64,000 nt of DNA from Enoplosus armatus (taxonomy: Eukaryota; Chordata; Actinopteri; Centrarchiformes; Enoplosidae). The notes beneath the pieces were generated by a model that worked only from the letters and a program-made list of their open reading frames with translations, had not been told where the DNA came from and searched no databases. Position numbers and translations under genes: made by a program. The first letter of the stretch is position 1. Each line of letters opens with the position of its first letter. Positions 25,089 through 37,720 of this stretch are shown here, piece after piece. The DNA lies in contig NC_092184.1 in assembly GCF_043641665.1 (NCBI RefSeq), forward strand, positions 2,158,501 to 2,222,500. The letters are read 5' to 3'.

Positions 25089-25624
25089 TTTTTAATTGGT
25101 TCGTGTTATGTCTAGTTATTTATCTTTGTGACGCATACCTGTTTTGTTTTTTTTTTCATCCAAGCTCATTTTTAATCACTCTCAGAAGCAGCTTATATTG
25201 CATTCTTTGTGCAGAACATTACTTAGTATAGTGATTGAAGCAGATGGTTTATGACCTGCACTAACTGCAATAAAAAGACAAAGTAGTTAGATTATTAATA
25301 TTCATTTTCTCAGAACCTGTTCTTGCATTGATGTTACACTGTGTTACATTCTTAAAGCATACATTTTCCAGCGGATGTATTAGTGATCTAGCAAAGTGAG
25401 GCGCTAGGTAAGAGGTAGCGCACCCAATCAGTGAACATCATTGTGTTCCCAATTTAGCAAAAAAAAACAATCTTATTTTCAAAAAAAATGCATGACCCTG
25501 CCCTACTGCTCACATCCATTTGATATCAATTTGTGCATTGTTTAAGAATATCAGAGGGGGGGGGACATTACAACTTTTTGTGTAATGTGGAAGGTAGTGA
25601 CGAACCCACAGAGAATTAACACCT

Positions 25625-25810
25625 GACTCTTCAGTTCCCCTCAGCTCTGTGAAGCGTTTTAGCACCTTTTGGTTCATTGTTTTGGGTTTTTTTCATACTT
25701 GTACATTTACTGTTTTTGATTCCCTCTCACTGCTCTCGTCAACCTCATTTTCCGCAGCAGGACACAGCTGTTGTCAGTGAAAAAGCTCAGGTAAACCTGC
25801 TGTACACCAC
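25625..25810 (+). repeat. dispersed repeat family A, copy 3 (partial)
   Basis: It starts 'cttcagttcccctcagctct' and continues 'ggttcattgttttgg', 'ccgcagcaggacacagctgt' and gtgaaaaagctcagg. These blocks match copies 1 and 4. The right part of the family is missing. Confidence 0.55.
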
Positions 25811-26399
25811 TTGTCCCAACAGAGCAGACAGACAAAATTATTATTTTTAAAAAATAAAATTGTTTACTACCATAAGACCATAATAGTGTGTGTGATTTTC
25901 AGCTTTTTGGCCCCCAAGTAGCCAAGAAAGGATTAATGAAGCTTTGAATAAATAAAAGGGAATCTTGCCTTTCCCTGCCACATTTCTGTTGAATCAAGGT
26001 ATGAAGAGCTAACTTATCACAGCTCTGTTGTAGGAGAGCCATGAATCCTTTATCCACAGCTTTTCATTTATTTTGAGGGACTCTCCATGCTTGAAAAATC
26101 TGGTTCACTTGATAAATGACATTTTCACATGGACCTAACCCAAATGGCAATGATAGCAGATGTCATTAAAGGTGATTTTGGTCATTCCAGTGTGTATCTG
26201 AGGCTTATATGAGCTGTCCAAGTTAGACAAGTACTGTGTACATTATATATATATTCCAAAACTGTGCAGTGTTTTTAGTACAAAACTCCTTATTTTTATT
26301 AGGATTCTTCCAGTGCAGCGCAACAGGAAAACAATGTCAGTGGAAACACGGAAGACTGTAAAGTTGGAATATGTCCAATTAATTTGTCTTAAGATGGAC

Positions 26400-27030
26400 T
26401 GCTGAAGCCTCACATGAGCTTCAGCTGAACTTTGAATGCATTCGTGCGCAAAACGAGGGCTGTGGATGTCGACCCCTTACCTCTCACAGTCCAGTCAAAA
26501 AGGGATGATTACAGCAACCAATAACACTTCCGATATACATATGAGATGTGTTTCTTTTGATTTGTCTTCATTTACCCAGCGCCTTCATGAGTCTGGATCA
26601 GCGGTGCGGCCCCACAACACTAAATCAGGATTCTTGCTTTAAAAATCGTGCCCAGTGCAGCCTGAACTCCATCTTTCTACAAGTTGGCATTCTCCACCAC
26701 ACTTCTCAAGCCTCCCCGCCTCCCTCGCTCTTGCTTAGTATGAGCCGCTCTCTACTTTTCGAGCTGGCTGTGCTGTCTTTCTAGTGTCTCCTTCAGACCG
26801 CCGCTTTGCATGCTCAGCGACAGCCGATCAATATCCCGCCCTCTGAGCCGGGCGTCGCCGCTGAAATAACAACCGCTCGGCCTGTTTGTATAGCAGCAGT
26901 CTCTCAACTCGTCCAGGGTACTCAGGAAACTCAATGCAGAACAATCATTTACAACAACAAGGCCAGTGGGGAGCACCAAGGTGGTGGAGCTCATTCGTGT
27001 AAGAGAATGGATGTTTGACTGATGTCTAGG
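26400..27030. promoter_or_regulatory. candidate conserved noncoding element
   Basis: A long, non-repetitive, GC-balanced block with several CpGs. Words include tttgaatgcattcg, 'catgctcagcgacagccgat' and 'cgctgaaataacaaccgctc'. Open frames cross it on both strands but have no recognisable domain. It could also be an unrecognised exon or promoter. Confidence 0.28.
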
Positions 27031-28735
27031 TGGCCTTTAAATAACAAGAGAGGTATGTTAAATGATTTGGATTGATAAGTTCAGCATGACATTCTTTATG
27101 ATACAAGAAAGCACTGCATATTGCAGCTAGGAAAGAGACACTGAGACCCCCCCCCCCACCCCACCCCCCGCCGGGACAGACAAGAGCCCGGTGGGATAGC
27201 TTCAGTGTTTCCGGCGCTTATTCTGATAATACAACAACATACTTCTGATAATGCAACCCAGATGCCAGAGCTCCAAACGCAGGTGCTCAGTGGGCTAGTG
27301 TTAATTGCTGCTAATTGGTGTAGCAACACATCAAGGCATATGTGGTCTGTGTGTATTAACGGTGAGAACAGAGGGGATTGTCAAGTGTTTCAGCGCTAGG
27401 ACTGTAAGATTATCCGGGACAAAAGAACAGACTGTTACCAGTGCTCCTTATTTCATTCACAGAAAATGAGAGATTTGTTAGAACAAAGAGAATATTAGTT
27501 ACCTTTTACCTGAGGCATTGTGTTTTTCTGTGTGGACGAATGGAATTAGTTTGCCTGTATGAATGTCGAAAAAGAGTTTCTTAGGCTGTAGGATTTCACT
27601 GGTTAAGGTGGTAGATGTGGACGTTATTCCAATCAGGGGTGTTGGACAAGTAGGCCGAAAAGTAAAAAATCTAGGTAACGAATGCAAATGATAACAACCA
27701 CATATGGGGAAAAATGCATTCTACTATTATCTTTCTGCTACTAAAACATATCAGAAATAGAAATAATCAGCAATGTAAGCACGCAACAATGTCACAATGT
27801 CCAGGAAAGCACCAAGCGTAACCAAGGATTCAATTAGTCAACAGCAGAATACGTGTTTTAATAAGCAACTAATGAAATAAAAAAAAACTGTCACACCACT
27901 CGGTCCCACATGCAGCTACAGTGTTGGCAAACATCTCCCTCTAACTAGCAAAAATACACCAGGTATTTCTGGAAAAGGGAATATCAATGGACTACAAGGC
28001 AAATTTTACAAGATAAAAACAAGGGCGTCAAGATAAACGTACTTAATTCACATGAACACACAAACTGGATGATTAAGAATTGATTAAGAACCTTTTTTTT
28101 TTTGTTTTAGCATAGTATATGGCATTAGTATAATAATAACTAACTGAATAAGAAAACTGTCGGCACACAACTACGCTAAGTATGGCAGGTCAAAGCTGGA
28201 CTAGTTTGGCTAAGTCGGAGTTTTAGCTATGGCACTGCAGTCCCAGATCACAGCTATTATCTTGGCGAGGACAGTTTTGCTATTATCAAGGAACAGTAGC
28301 TGAAACCAGATGGAAGCGAACCCAAATTATCCTTTGAATCTCTTTTGCTTCGTGCCACAGTATCAGCCGGAAAAAATGGCCCAACCTGACGGACACAGCG
28401 AAAACGAGCATCGGTCACAACCATTCCCGTGTAGCCCGTCTTCGTGGGAAAACAGCCAACCTCGAAAAAGAAGAATTTTTGCCCTCTCTCGCCTAACTTG
28501 ACAACCTTTGCGACGCATTCTTTGCGACGTTGACTGAAAGGAGCACGGGGCACACGAAAACAGAATGCTCTTATTATTTCTTTTCAGGTTAAAGACTGTG
28601 TGATTACATTACAAGTACAAGCAAACATCTGTTGTTGGCGCTGGCAGGTGGAACAGAGAAGTCAGCCCCTGGCACCTTACCGATCACTTATGCAGTGAGA
28701 TTCGAAATTCAAGTGGTGAAATGCTGTGATTGATC

Positions 28736-28752
28736 GGGGGGGGGGGGGGGGG
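28736..28752. repeat. poly(G) tract
   Basis: About 17 consecutive G residues, with G-quadruplex potential. Confidence 0.9.
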
Positions 28753-29930
28753 TCCAATGTGTAATCTTCCACGTCTCTGACAGCCACGGCAAGAATGTAT
28801 GACTTTATAGTAGCCTAATCTGACACCATGACCATCTGAAAAGACAAAAAAAATATTGTGTTGTCTTATTCCAGTATCATGTCTTAGGGGGTTTGGCCTT
28901 GGTGTCTTCGGGACAGATAATACTCATGAGTCTTTTTCAGATCAGGTACAGGATCAGATGTTTTTGGACACATGCCGTCATAGACAAATGTTGTATCGTA
29001 ACTGTTTGGTAGTAAAGTATAATTTACTGGCGTTTGAGCTTGTAGCCAGCCAGTGTGAGCTGCTTGCAGGATCATTTGTGTGGTGCAGGTATGTACACAG
29101 CATTTGCAGGTATTTGTGTCAGGTCTTAAGGGATGTTCTGCAAGGTATGTAGTCTTTGCTGGTAATAATTGCCATATTCTCAAGAGAATAATCTAACCTA
29201 GCATGGTTTTTATCTCCATACTGGACTGTGGCTGCCAGTGTGTCCTGCAAAGAGCGACAGGAACGATGCATCAAACCCTTCCGTTGTTGCAGTGAATCAA
29301 CAACAAAAAGCCGAAGATATTCACAGTGTGACACAGAAAGAAATCCAAGGTTGAAAACCAGAAGATGTGCAGTGCTCACGAAATAAAATCCAACTTCATA
29401 CGAACTCTCTTCGTTTGATCCTAATGATAGCCATTGTATTGCCGCCTTTCACAATTATTTCCGCTTCCTGCAACCTGCTCCGGCTCGCCTGGCTGCAGGC
29501 CTGGGCGCCTGGCTGCAGCGAGCGCAAGTTCTTTAAAGAGCTTGAAGGGGTCTCGGAGACGGAGCGAAGCAACAGCAACAGAGGAATAGAAGAGGAGAGG
29601 GTAGAGGGAAGAGATACAGGAGTGGGAGGAGGAGGAGGGGAGCTGGACAAGATGAAAGAAACAGCTGTATACAAATGACAGGCTTCCATACCCCACCACC
29701 ACTACCCCCCCCCCACCTGCGGTGATGTTGCCCTGTGCGGTCATCGAACAGCTTCAAAGAGCCAGGCAGGCGAGACGAGGCGAGGCGAGAGGGCCGAATC
29801 CTCAAAGAGACAGCCTCCCTCTCCTCCTCCGCTAACACCACGGCCTCCGACACACGAGCACAATCTGCTTCGTCCACGCCGCGACACCCTCCTCATTCCC
29901 CGCCACATGTAAAGAGTCAGGAGAAGAAAT

Positions 29931-29964
29931 GGAGGAGGAGGAGGAGGAGGAGGAGGAGGAGGGG
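29931..29964. repeat. (GGA)n repeat
   Basis: Trinucleotide GGA run inside a 400-bp purine-rich stretch (29,540-29,970). The Arg and Pro runs in overlapping frames come from this repeat. Confidence 0.9.
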
Positions 29965-30464
29965 AATGGTGTGCCTTTATCACGGCCATATATTCAGTAG
30001 AAGTGACAAGATCTGTTGCGAGGTGATATCAACAAGTGTGTGTGCAGTGTATGTTTCTTTTTTTTCTCTTTCTCCCCACACACGCTCAATTGATGTGATC
30101 AATGTGACGCAATGTTTATTTGTTCAAATTGAACCACAGAATGAATTGACTGGTTGTCTATGAGAGGCATTAAAGGAACATGCTGTAGGGTTCGTTAAGG
30201 GCAGCCATTGGTCTCCATTAGTTTCTCTACTATATTTATATAACCACTGTAACACTGTAGCAGGCAGAAACACTGGCATGGTCTACGCATGTAACAATGT
30301 GTACAGTATATTACCATTAGTGCCACCTTTCTGGTTTGCATTGGTCTCCATGACAGCTAACTGTCATTAAATACATATTATTTTAAATACGCATGCATAT
30401 ACTTTGTCATTGTTAGCTACTATGAGCATTCCATTTTTTTTTTTTTTTGTTATAAAATAAAGCG

Positions 30465-30485
30465 ATATATATATATATATATATT
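30465..30485. repeat. (AT)n microsatellite
   Basis: Short AT run after a T run. Confidence 0.85.
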
Positions 30486-31311
30486 TGTTTGTAACTATGC
30501 ATCTTTATCTGTGGTTGAATAGCACCTGGCAGTTTCAGCCCAAAACTGTCTGGTATCAGGCTTTCAAAGGTTCATATGAATTCAGTGTGCTACTGTGCAG
30601 TGGAGAGAGTTGGCATCGGTGTACGTGTAACAGACAAGGAAAGAGACTGATGAGGAACAAATGCCAATTTGGCTGTGAAACAGACCAACCTGAACAACCC
30701 CCCCCCCCGCCCCCCCCATCCACAATACCTAACTATCTTGATCAGGAATGACAGTGCTTGGGTGCAGTCCAGGGCCTTTTCAGCACAGAGCCATGATGGA
30801 TATGGACATGCCTTTTCATAGAAAAACACGGCAGAATAATCAATGAAAGCCATTTTGTTTTTTGTATTCTTTTTTTTTTTTTAGATGTATTTCAGGACAT
30901 CATATCAGGATCCCATCCTCTTCTTTTTTTTTTTTTCTTTTTTTTTTACCACGCCACCTGAACCTCCTCATCCCGGATGATGGAGGAGGAGGAGGTATTT
31001 TGATTTGAGGATGTCATCATCGAGAAGGGACGCCGGCTGGATGAGCTCATACCACCACCTTCACAAACGCACACATACTGTACACATGCGTGCACACACA
31101 TCAACACCAACCCCTCACTCACTCAGGCCCACCCTTTATTGGCCTGGGCTGGTAAATAAGGCCGGGTGTGTGAGAATCTCATTACCGCAACACAAAGCAG
31201 AATTTCCTCTGAGGATTGGTGTGGGTGAGAGAGAAAGAGTGAGACAGTGCTTGTGTATGCAAAAGTGAAATAGAGCGAAAGTGTGCATGTGCGGGCATGG
31301 CTATCTCAGAG

Positions 31312-31313
31312 TG

Positions 31314-31346
<33 letters not shown>

Positions 31347-31347
31347 T
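31312..31347. repeat. (AT)n-(GT)n microsatellite
   Basis: A short AT run passes into a GT run. A CA run follows at 31,498-31,535. Confidence 0.9.
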
Positions 31348-31497
31348 AGGCTAGCTCAATCAGCAGCCGGCTGATGGGGAGGGAGAGTGAGGCAGCTGGG
31401 GCCTCCTGCCCAGGCCTTCAATTTCCCATTCCAGTCCAGTCACTGGAGTGTGTAATTACTATGGGGCCGGCCTGGGGGCTGGCATGGAAGTGCAAAC

Positions 31498-31535
31498 GCA
31501 CACATACACACACACACACACACAGACACACACAC
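31498..31535. repeat. (CA)n microsatellite, imperfect
   Basis: CA run with single-base interruptions; a further short CA run lies at about 31,629-31,656. Confidence 0.9.
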
Positions 31536-31994
31536 CATCCCTCAGTATCCACCCTACCGCAACCACTACCACCCCCCAAGTCACACACCTCCCACTAATA
31601 GCCCCCACACACCCATGATCTCCATGCTCACACACACACACACACTCACACACAGTTAAGAAACATGTCAGCCTCCCTCCCCTGGCCTGTAGTTCATCCT
31701 GATGCCCCGTGTTGCCCTGGGGTGGCTGAGCATCTATGATCCGCGACTGAGAGCACACTATGAAATCCCTCTCAGCTCTCACTTCACAGACACGCTGGAA
31801 AGTATCCACTCCTCCACCATGACACAAAGTATAGATTTCATATTAATCTACGCGATATTTCTTCCCGTGATTTGCTGCCAAGTCAGTTGTGTTGGCTGCA
31901 GCACTGAAAAGGTGTTTCTGTGGGTTTTCTTCCATGAAAGTCCGGCCTTCTTACGAAGTGACGAATCCAACCCCAACAGCGAGGTCCAAAAACT

Positions 31995-32425
31995 ATCTCC
32001 TTGACCCCATTTCCACCTGGCGTGATCTGTATACCCTATCTGGATCAGGCAAAACACGCGTTCACGCATACAGAAGGCATTGCGTGGTCATATCCGAACG
32101 TGGCCCAGCTCACAGTGTGATCAGATCTCAACTGGGTCTAAATGCAATCAAGTGAAGAGAAAGAAATCCATCCAGCAGGTAGAACGTTCACCTAACTCTG
32201 CTTCCCCCTGCCAGCAAGAAGCTGCAAATGGCAGCAGTGGCGAGCAAGTCTAACCTCGCAAAAAGTGACACCTGTCCATGGCATCGCTTCCCTTGACCGG
32301 GGACTCGCCATGTTTGTTGAGTCCGCCAACCCTGCCTAGAGATAAAGAGATAAAGATCATGCGAGCGCTAGTTAATACCAGGCGTATCCAGATACAGATC
32401 ACACCTTAATACCAGGTGCTAGGTG
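31995..32425. repeat. possible degenerate DNA-transposon copy
   Basis: The left side reads ccccatttccacctgg and the right side accttaataccaggtg. A CACCTGG...CCAGGTG-type inverted end is typical of a fish transposon family. The word atttccacctgg recurs at 35,052-35,070. The ends are too diverged to fix a target duplication. Confidence 0.35.
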
Positions 32426-33701
32426 ATCATTCTGTCGATATAAATCTGGCCAAGACTCCTGTTGTACAGTCTCCTGTTACATACAAAAGTAGTGCCAAAC
32501 AAACACATAGCTGCTATGGACAGATCAAGTTCTATATCAAATCTTTCTCTAAGTACCCTTTGAACCTGTGATAGAAAATATTTGATGGGCCAGAAGTCAT
32601 GTCATTTTCAAGGAACAAGCTGCAGGCAGCTATGGTGGAAATGATCCTCCAGATTACTGAAGTCTATGGCCACAGTGCAGTCCGCTGCCAGGTTGCAGGT
32701 TCATTCGAAGAGTCAGTGATCTGAGTGAACTGAGTGACATGGTATCAGCCACAAGGGTCTGATGGTCAGCCCACCTTGACTTCTAATGGGGTCCAACCAT
32801 GTGCGTCCTTGTGGGTTCTGGGGTTCCCGGAGGCGGAGGCAAACCATGACTGTCCTCCAAGTCAGCACCTGCCGCCTTAGGTAGGTCGGTCTAGTTTCAG
32901 CGCCCGTGCTTCCACCAGTTAACATAAAAACAACAGATGTGGCAGTGTTTGTTTTTGTAAGTCATCTTGTTTTTCTCGAATTGGTGGCCAAACTTTTTGC
33001 GACAGGTCTCATTTTACTCAAACTGCTAAAAACCCTTAAACCCCATTACGCAATTGCAACAGCGTTTGGAAGACAAATGCACATATAAACTCAGAGCAAT
33101 CCTGCAACACTTGAAATCATTTCAACTATACAGTAGATACGATAGATGACTGCCCTGTTGATCACACTTGGTCTTTTTTCAAGGCATTGAAAAGTTGAAT
33201 TGAACCTTACCGCGCGGTCGTCCTCTCTTCTAAAACAGGACACCGCTACGGACAGCGTCGCCGTCGTTCGCCATACAACTCGCGCTGATTCCAAAATGTC
33301 ATCTGTAGTTGGCAACACGGCAACATCATCAATTGAAACGGCCTTATGTCTGACTCACTTGAAAATGTTTTGTCCTCGTCTAATGTTCCCGGGCAGGATT
33401 TGGAAGTCAGTACGAAGTCGGTGCGATAACACGTTAAAATAACATTTAGAGGATTGTGCAGCCTCGGCTCTCTGAGGGTTTTTTTTTTTTTTTTTCTCTA
33501 GTTACCCGTGTGAAGCTACAGTTTCTAAATCCGTGGGTGGGACGTGAGCACTTGTTTCAGCACACCCAAAACAACGGGAAGACTTGAGGGAAGCTCCTTG
33601 ATATAAGCACGTTTTAATGGGACACACACTTACAATGTGTGCCTGACAGTATCTAACAGAGACACTGTGTGGTTTTGTTAATGTTTTAATGCTCTTACCC
33701 C

Positions 33702-33702
<1 letters not shown>

Positions 33703-33735
<33 letters not shown>
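33703..33735. repeat. (GT)n microsatellite
   Basis: GT run complementary to the CA run at 33,975-34,020, about 240 bp away. Confidence 0.9.
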
Positions 33736-33736
<1 letters not shown>

Positions 33737-33972
33737 TTGTGGGCGTGCACGTGTGTGCGTATGTTGTCGCCCTTGTCCTTCTCGGCGCAGCAGGAACACA
33801 CATACACTCACCGGTGGGCCCTGGGACAGGCAGACAATTAAACAGGTCAGCATGGGGTAACCTCAGCCGGCCTGCGGGGGGCGGTAGACACACAGCTGGA
33901 GGTAGCAGGACAGGCGAGAACAGCAACACCTCCAACGGACATTCTCTCTGTTTCACAGGCAGACACTGAGGG

Positions 33973-33974
<2 letters not shown>

Positions 33975-34020
<46 letters not shown>
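33975..34020. repeat. (GC)n-(CA)n microsatellite
   Basis: A short GC alternation passes into a CA run; alternating purine-pyrimidine sequence of this kind favours Z-DNA. Confidence 0.9.
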
Positions 34021-34022
<2 letters not shown>

Positions 34023-34499
34023 TTACACTCACACATGCATCCAGCCAGCAGGAGAGAAAGATGATTAAGAAGTTAGAGAGTGGAGGATAAGGACCACTTC
34101 TGGACACTGACCTCAACTCTGAACCTCTGAAATTACACAAAGAGAGTGTTTCACACCTTAGACCCAAAATGTAATGAAATATTAACAAAGGAATTAAAGG
34201 GGATTTAAGAGATGATAATAATTTCCTCTCCTTTAGCCAGGTTTTACATAATTTATTTCATAGTTGTGGAAACATAATGGCCCCCGATGAAGGAACTGAA
34301 GCTTCCTTAAAATGTACATACATATTCAAATCAATTTTAGAGCAATGCAATAGGGACATAAAACATATTTAAATATATCTCATTGTACTCATCATTCTGT
34401 CCTTTACGCTCTGCTGTTCTCTCACTAACTCTCGCTGAATGTTAAATATTTTACATCTTATCCTTTATCCCTTGCTCCACTGAGAGTGTATTTTTTTTT

Positions 34500-34740
34500 T
34501 TCCCCTCTGCAGAGATGTTACAACAATTAAGAAAACAGGTGCCTCACAGTGTCTGAACAAACTTCAGCCGTGGCTTCTCTGTGATAGAAGCAGATTAAAG
34601 CCTTTCTCTGTGTTTGCGTGGTAACTGATTGCCAAGGCAATGCTATTCTTGTTTGCTATTGCAGCCGAGGCGGAATTACCTCGATTTTGTACAAAATAGT
34701 CAATTAAATTAACTGTGAAAGGCTATTTATTTTAACCCGG
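34500..34740. promoter_or_regulatory. candidate conserved noncoding element
   Basis: Non-repetitive block with 'ggtaactgattgccaaggca', gcggaattacctcg and 'agtcaattaaattaactg'. The last is a dense pair of homeodomain-type sites. There is no coding signal. By appearance only. Confidence 0.3.
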
Positions 34741-36256
34741 GGACACTTTTTTCTTTTCTTTTTTTTTCTCCTTTTCTCTCCTCTCATAGATGTTGTAAGA
34801 AAAGAACTGCAGCAGAAGAGGAGAAATTGGCAGGAGAACAAAGAGGGAGGATTCAGCGGACGTTTTAGAGCTGGAGTCACACTGCCATCAGGTGGACAAA
34901 GGCAAACACTGCATCGTGTCTGACGTTTTAAAAAGCACATCTGTGGAGGAGACGGCAGCCACTGTTTTGTTGTCTTGTTTGTCTAACTGATACTGTGGTA
35001 ACTTTCGAGTTCCAATATTTCAAATTCTGAGCTTCTGACACCAGTGTAAGACACCATTTCCACCTGGTGTTAACATACGATATCTCAGCTGGATATGTTT
35101 ATCTGTGTATAATGACATCTGATCACGGGCGAAAAAGGGGTTCTTCCAGCAATTAATTAGGTGTACCTCAGATCAAGAAGAGCAAACTGACCTTTAATGT
35201 CCAAGTGCCACACCCCATGCACTGTTATCACATTATCAAAAGAGCACAGGTATATTTTAAAGTTACAGAAAATGTATAATATATAACATATAATCAATTA
35301 GAGGACGCATGATACATTCAGTTACTCATTTGCATTTACATCTGGTTTTAATGGGTTAGGGTTAGGATGATTTCCCGCGCTGGGCTCTGATAAAGAGCCG
35401 TCAACGAACGTGGCGGGTATCAGGTGAAGGCTGAGGAAGGGGTGGAGGTGGAGTTGGGCGACCTTTAAACATTTTTTCTCCGAATGTGGCCAACAGTAAA
35501 AATGCCATTCACACTTCTGATCACAGAAGACTCTGGTTTTCAATTCTGATGTTTGGAAATATGTGAAACCAGCGAGAAGGGCAGAGATGAAAACTAACAA
35601 ATGCAGGAATCTCTCTCTTGTGAAGTGACCAAAACGAAAAAAAAAAACACATCACACATTGTAAGAAGACTGGTTGAGATCAAGGCCTTCAAGCGTCCAT
35701 ACGGGCTTACGACAACCAAGATGATCACGTGACAAATGTTGACGTACAGATCCACATATTCATTTGAAAAGGTCCAATTTACAAAAAAAAAAGCATAAAA
35801 TAGCATAAATTTCGCTAAAACAAAAACCTCTTCATTAAAAGGTCAACTTAACCGTAACCAGATAACCACAACAAATGAGGATTCTTCAACTGTATTTTTT
35901 TTTGTTTTTTCAAACACGGAACAACATAGGTCGCTGCACGTTTGGCAATAAAACACAAAATGAATTCCATCCTCAACGACAGCAAGATGCCAAAAACACA
36001 TACAACAAACACCCGGCTCTTCGGGAATGTCTTTATATCTGCCCGCTTCAATTAACACGCATTGACATGCTTTTTTTTCCCCCCTTATCCAGCCAAGATA
36101 GCCACACACACCTCACATGTTAATACAAGGTGTAAATGAGGTATAAAGGAATATATAACACAATGATGTTTGTTAGCACGGCTCAACAAGAGGGAGATTT
36201 ATCGTATAACAGATGCATCCAAACACCGACTGACATCCAAATGAAAACAAATAGAC

Positions 36257-36296
36257 AAAAAAAAAAAAAACACACACACACACACACACACACACA
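36257..36296. repeat. (A)n-(CA)n tract
   Basis: An A run passes directly into a CA run. Confidence 0.9.
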
Positions 36297-36579
36297 ATGC
36301 AGCAACAGAAACATCGGGGACTGCACCCGCGCATGCGCACGCTGCTGTCTAGTTAAATGAAGCGTGCTGTGATACACTGTCGTGGAATGTGTATGACAGT
36401 AAGACAGAGAGAATAATTGTGACTGCGAGATAGAGCAAATGATGTGCTGGAGGGAAGTAAACAATGCCAGTTCCTGTGATAGACTGCAGAACACTTTCCG
36501 TCTCATTGACTTTGAATAATTTTTCACGTCAAATGAAAAGTAATTACATCACAACAACTCATGTTGGATGGTTTCCTTT

Positions 36580-36626
36580 GTGTGTGTGTGTTTGTGTGTG
36601 TTTGTGTGTGTGTGTGTGTGCGTGTA
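36580..36626. repeat. (GT)n microsatellite, imperfect
   Basis: GT run broken by two TTTG units. Confidence 0.9.
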
Positions 36627-36759
36627 CAGCAAGATGAGTATTTATATTGGGCAGCGATTTCATTGAGCCTGTTCAGACACTATATATAAACAGAACATTT
36701 GAAATTACATTTGCAAGATTCTGCCTATCATCACGCAGGCGCTCAGAATAAGCCGCATG

Positions 36760-36761
<2 letters not shown>

Positions 36762-36803
<42 letters not shown>
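36762..36803. repeat. (AT)n microsatellite
   Basis: About 20 AT units, the longest AT run in the window. Confidence 0.95.
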
Positions 36804-36808
<5 letters not shown>

Positions 36809-37439
36809 CCTCAATATCACGAATATCAGAATCTAATGTCAAATTTGAGCATAACCCCAATTGTCTTCATTCACTTTTGTAGGCAGGGACAAGAAGAAGT
36901 CTAAATCATGTTAACGACTTGCCTGAACACGACCACAATTAGATAATGCAAAGAGAATGACTACAATGCTAATGACCAGTGAGGTGGACTATAGTGAGAC
37001 AGGTGTACCGCAGACATGCATTTATATAGTCCGTGTTTTCCACAACACTGTCTTTGTAAAACCATGCTGACCTTTTTTTTTATCCCTTTCTTCAGATTTA
37101 AGACCACAGGCTCCTACTTCATCCACCTGCCATCGGTTCAACGGTGTCCAGCGGTGCTTTGACACAGTTGACCTGACCCTTCACAGAGACCCGTGTTCTG
37201 CTTACTCAGAGCGGGAGAGAGCTGTGTAGATTTGCATGCACCCGTAGCAGCTATCAGCCTGTTAAGACTGAAGTCAGCCAGTTAGCCAGTATTTTATGTC
37301 TTTCGCTGTAGTGCATAATGTTGGTAAACCCCTTACTTGTTTCGAAATGTGCACAGACACAAAAGTCTATGTAATTACATTTGCCACTACAGTGCTAAAG
37401 CTACATCTATGAATTGGTTGTTTGAGTGTTTGAGGCCCA

Positions 37440-37720
37440 CTATATAGAATTTAGAAACTAAATGCAACCATGTTTCGGTAAACCGTGTTCTGTGAGTCAC
37501 TGGTTGCCATGGAAATGAGGTTTACCCCACTTCAGGCACGTTAATGTGTCTAATCCTTGGATTATGGACCCAAATTAATCACCACTGGGATCACCACAAT
37601 AATGGTTTACTGGTGGCATATCCTCTGCTAATCCTGTTTCATTCATTATGAAGACCAGGTGGGATGCAGCTCTGCACCTTTCATCTCCATTCAGCACGAA
37701 CGAGCCAGACGTTGCAGGAA
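37440..37720. promoter_or_regulatory. candidate CNE with RFX X-box-like site
   Basis: Non-repetitive block. GTTGCCATGGAAAT at 37,503-37,516 is close to the RFX X-box consensus (GTTGCC-AT-GGCAAC): the left half is perfect and the right half weaker. Nearby are caaattaatcaccac and ctgctaatcctg, the latter an OTX/bicoid-type word. A ciliary-gene promoter or neural enhancer are possible roles. No transcript is visible. Confidence 0.35.

Larger units (their letters stand above)
23991..31990. other. gene-free tract with one large candidate CNE and many simple repeats
   Basis: No exon supported. It includes repeat copy 3, the candidate element 26,400-27,030, a C-rich run near 27,150-27,170, a G run, a GGA repeat, and CA/GT runs near 31.3-31.65 kb. 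A 64-codon frame at 28,310-28,501 is discussed in the findings. Confidence 0.4.

Noticed and set aside
29396..29989. Pro/Ser- and Arg-rich frames on both strands
   Set aside because: Low-complexity translation of a purine-rich tract and the GGA repeat; no single frame is favoured.
33091..33318. Minus-strand 75-codon frame as a first exon
   Set aside because: It opens at GTG, not ATG, and the true upstream ATG at 33,326 is in another frame that stops soon. The GTAAGG after it is kept only as a note in the CpG-cluster finding.
35352..35366. Interstitial telomere repeat
   Set aside because: Only about two TTAGGG units, within chance expectation.
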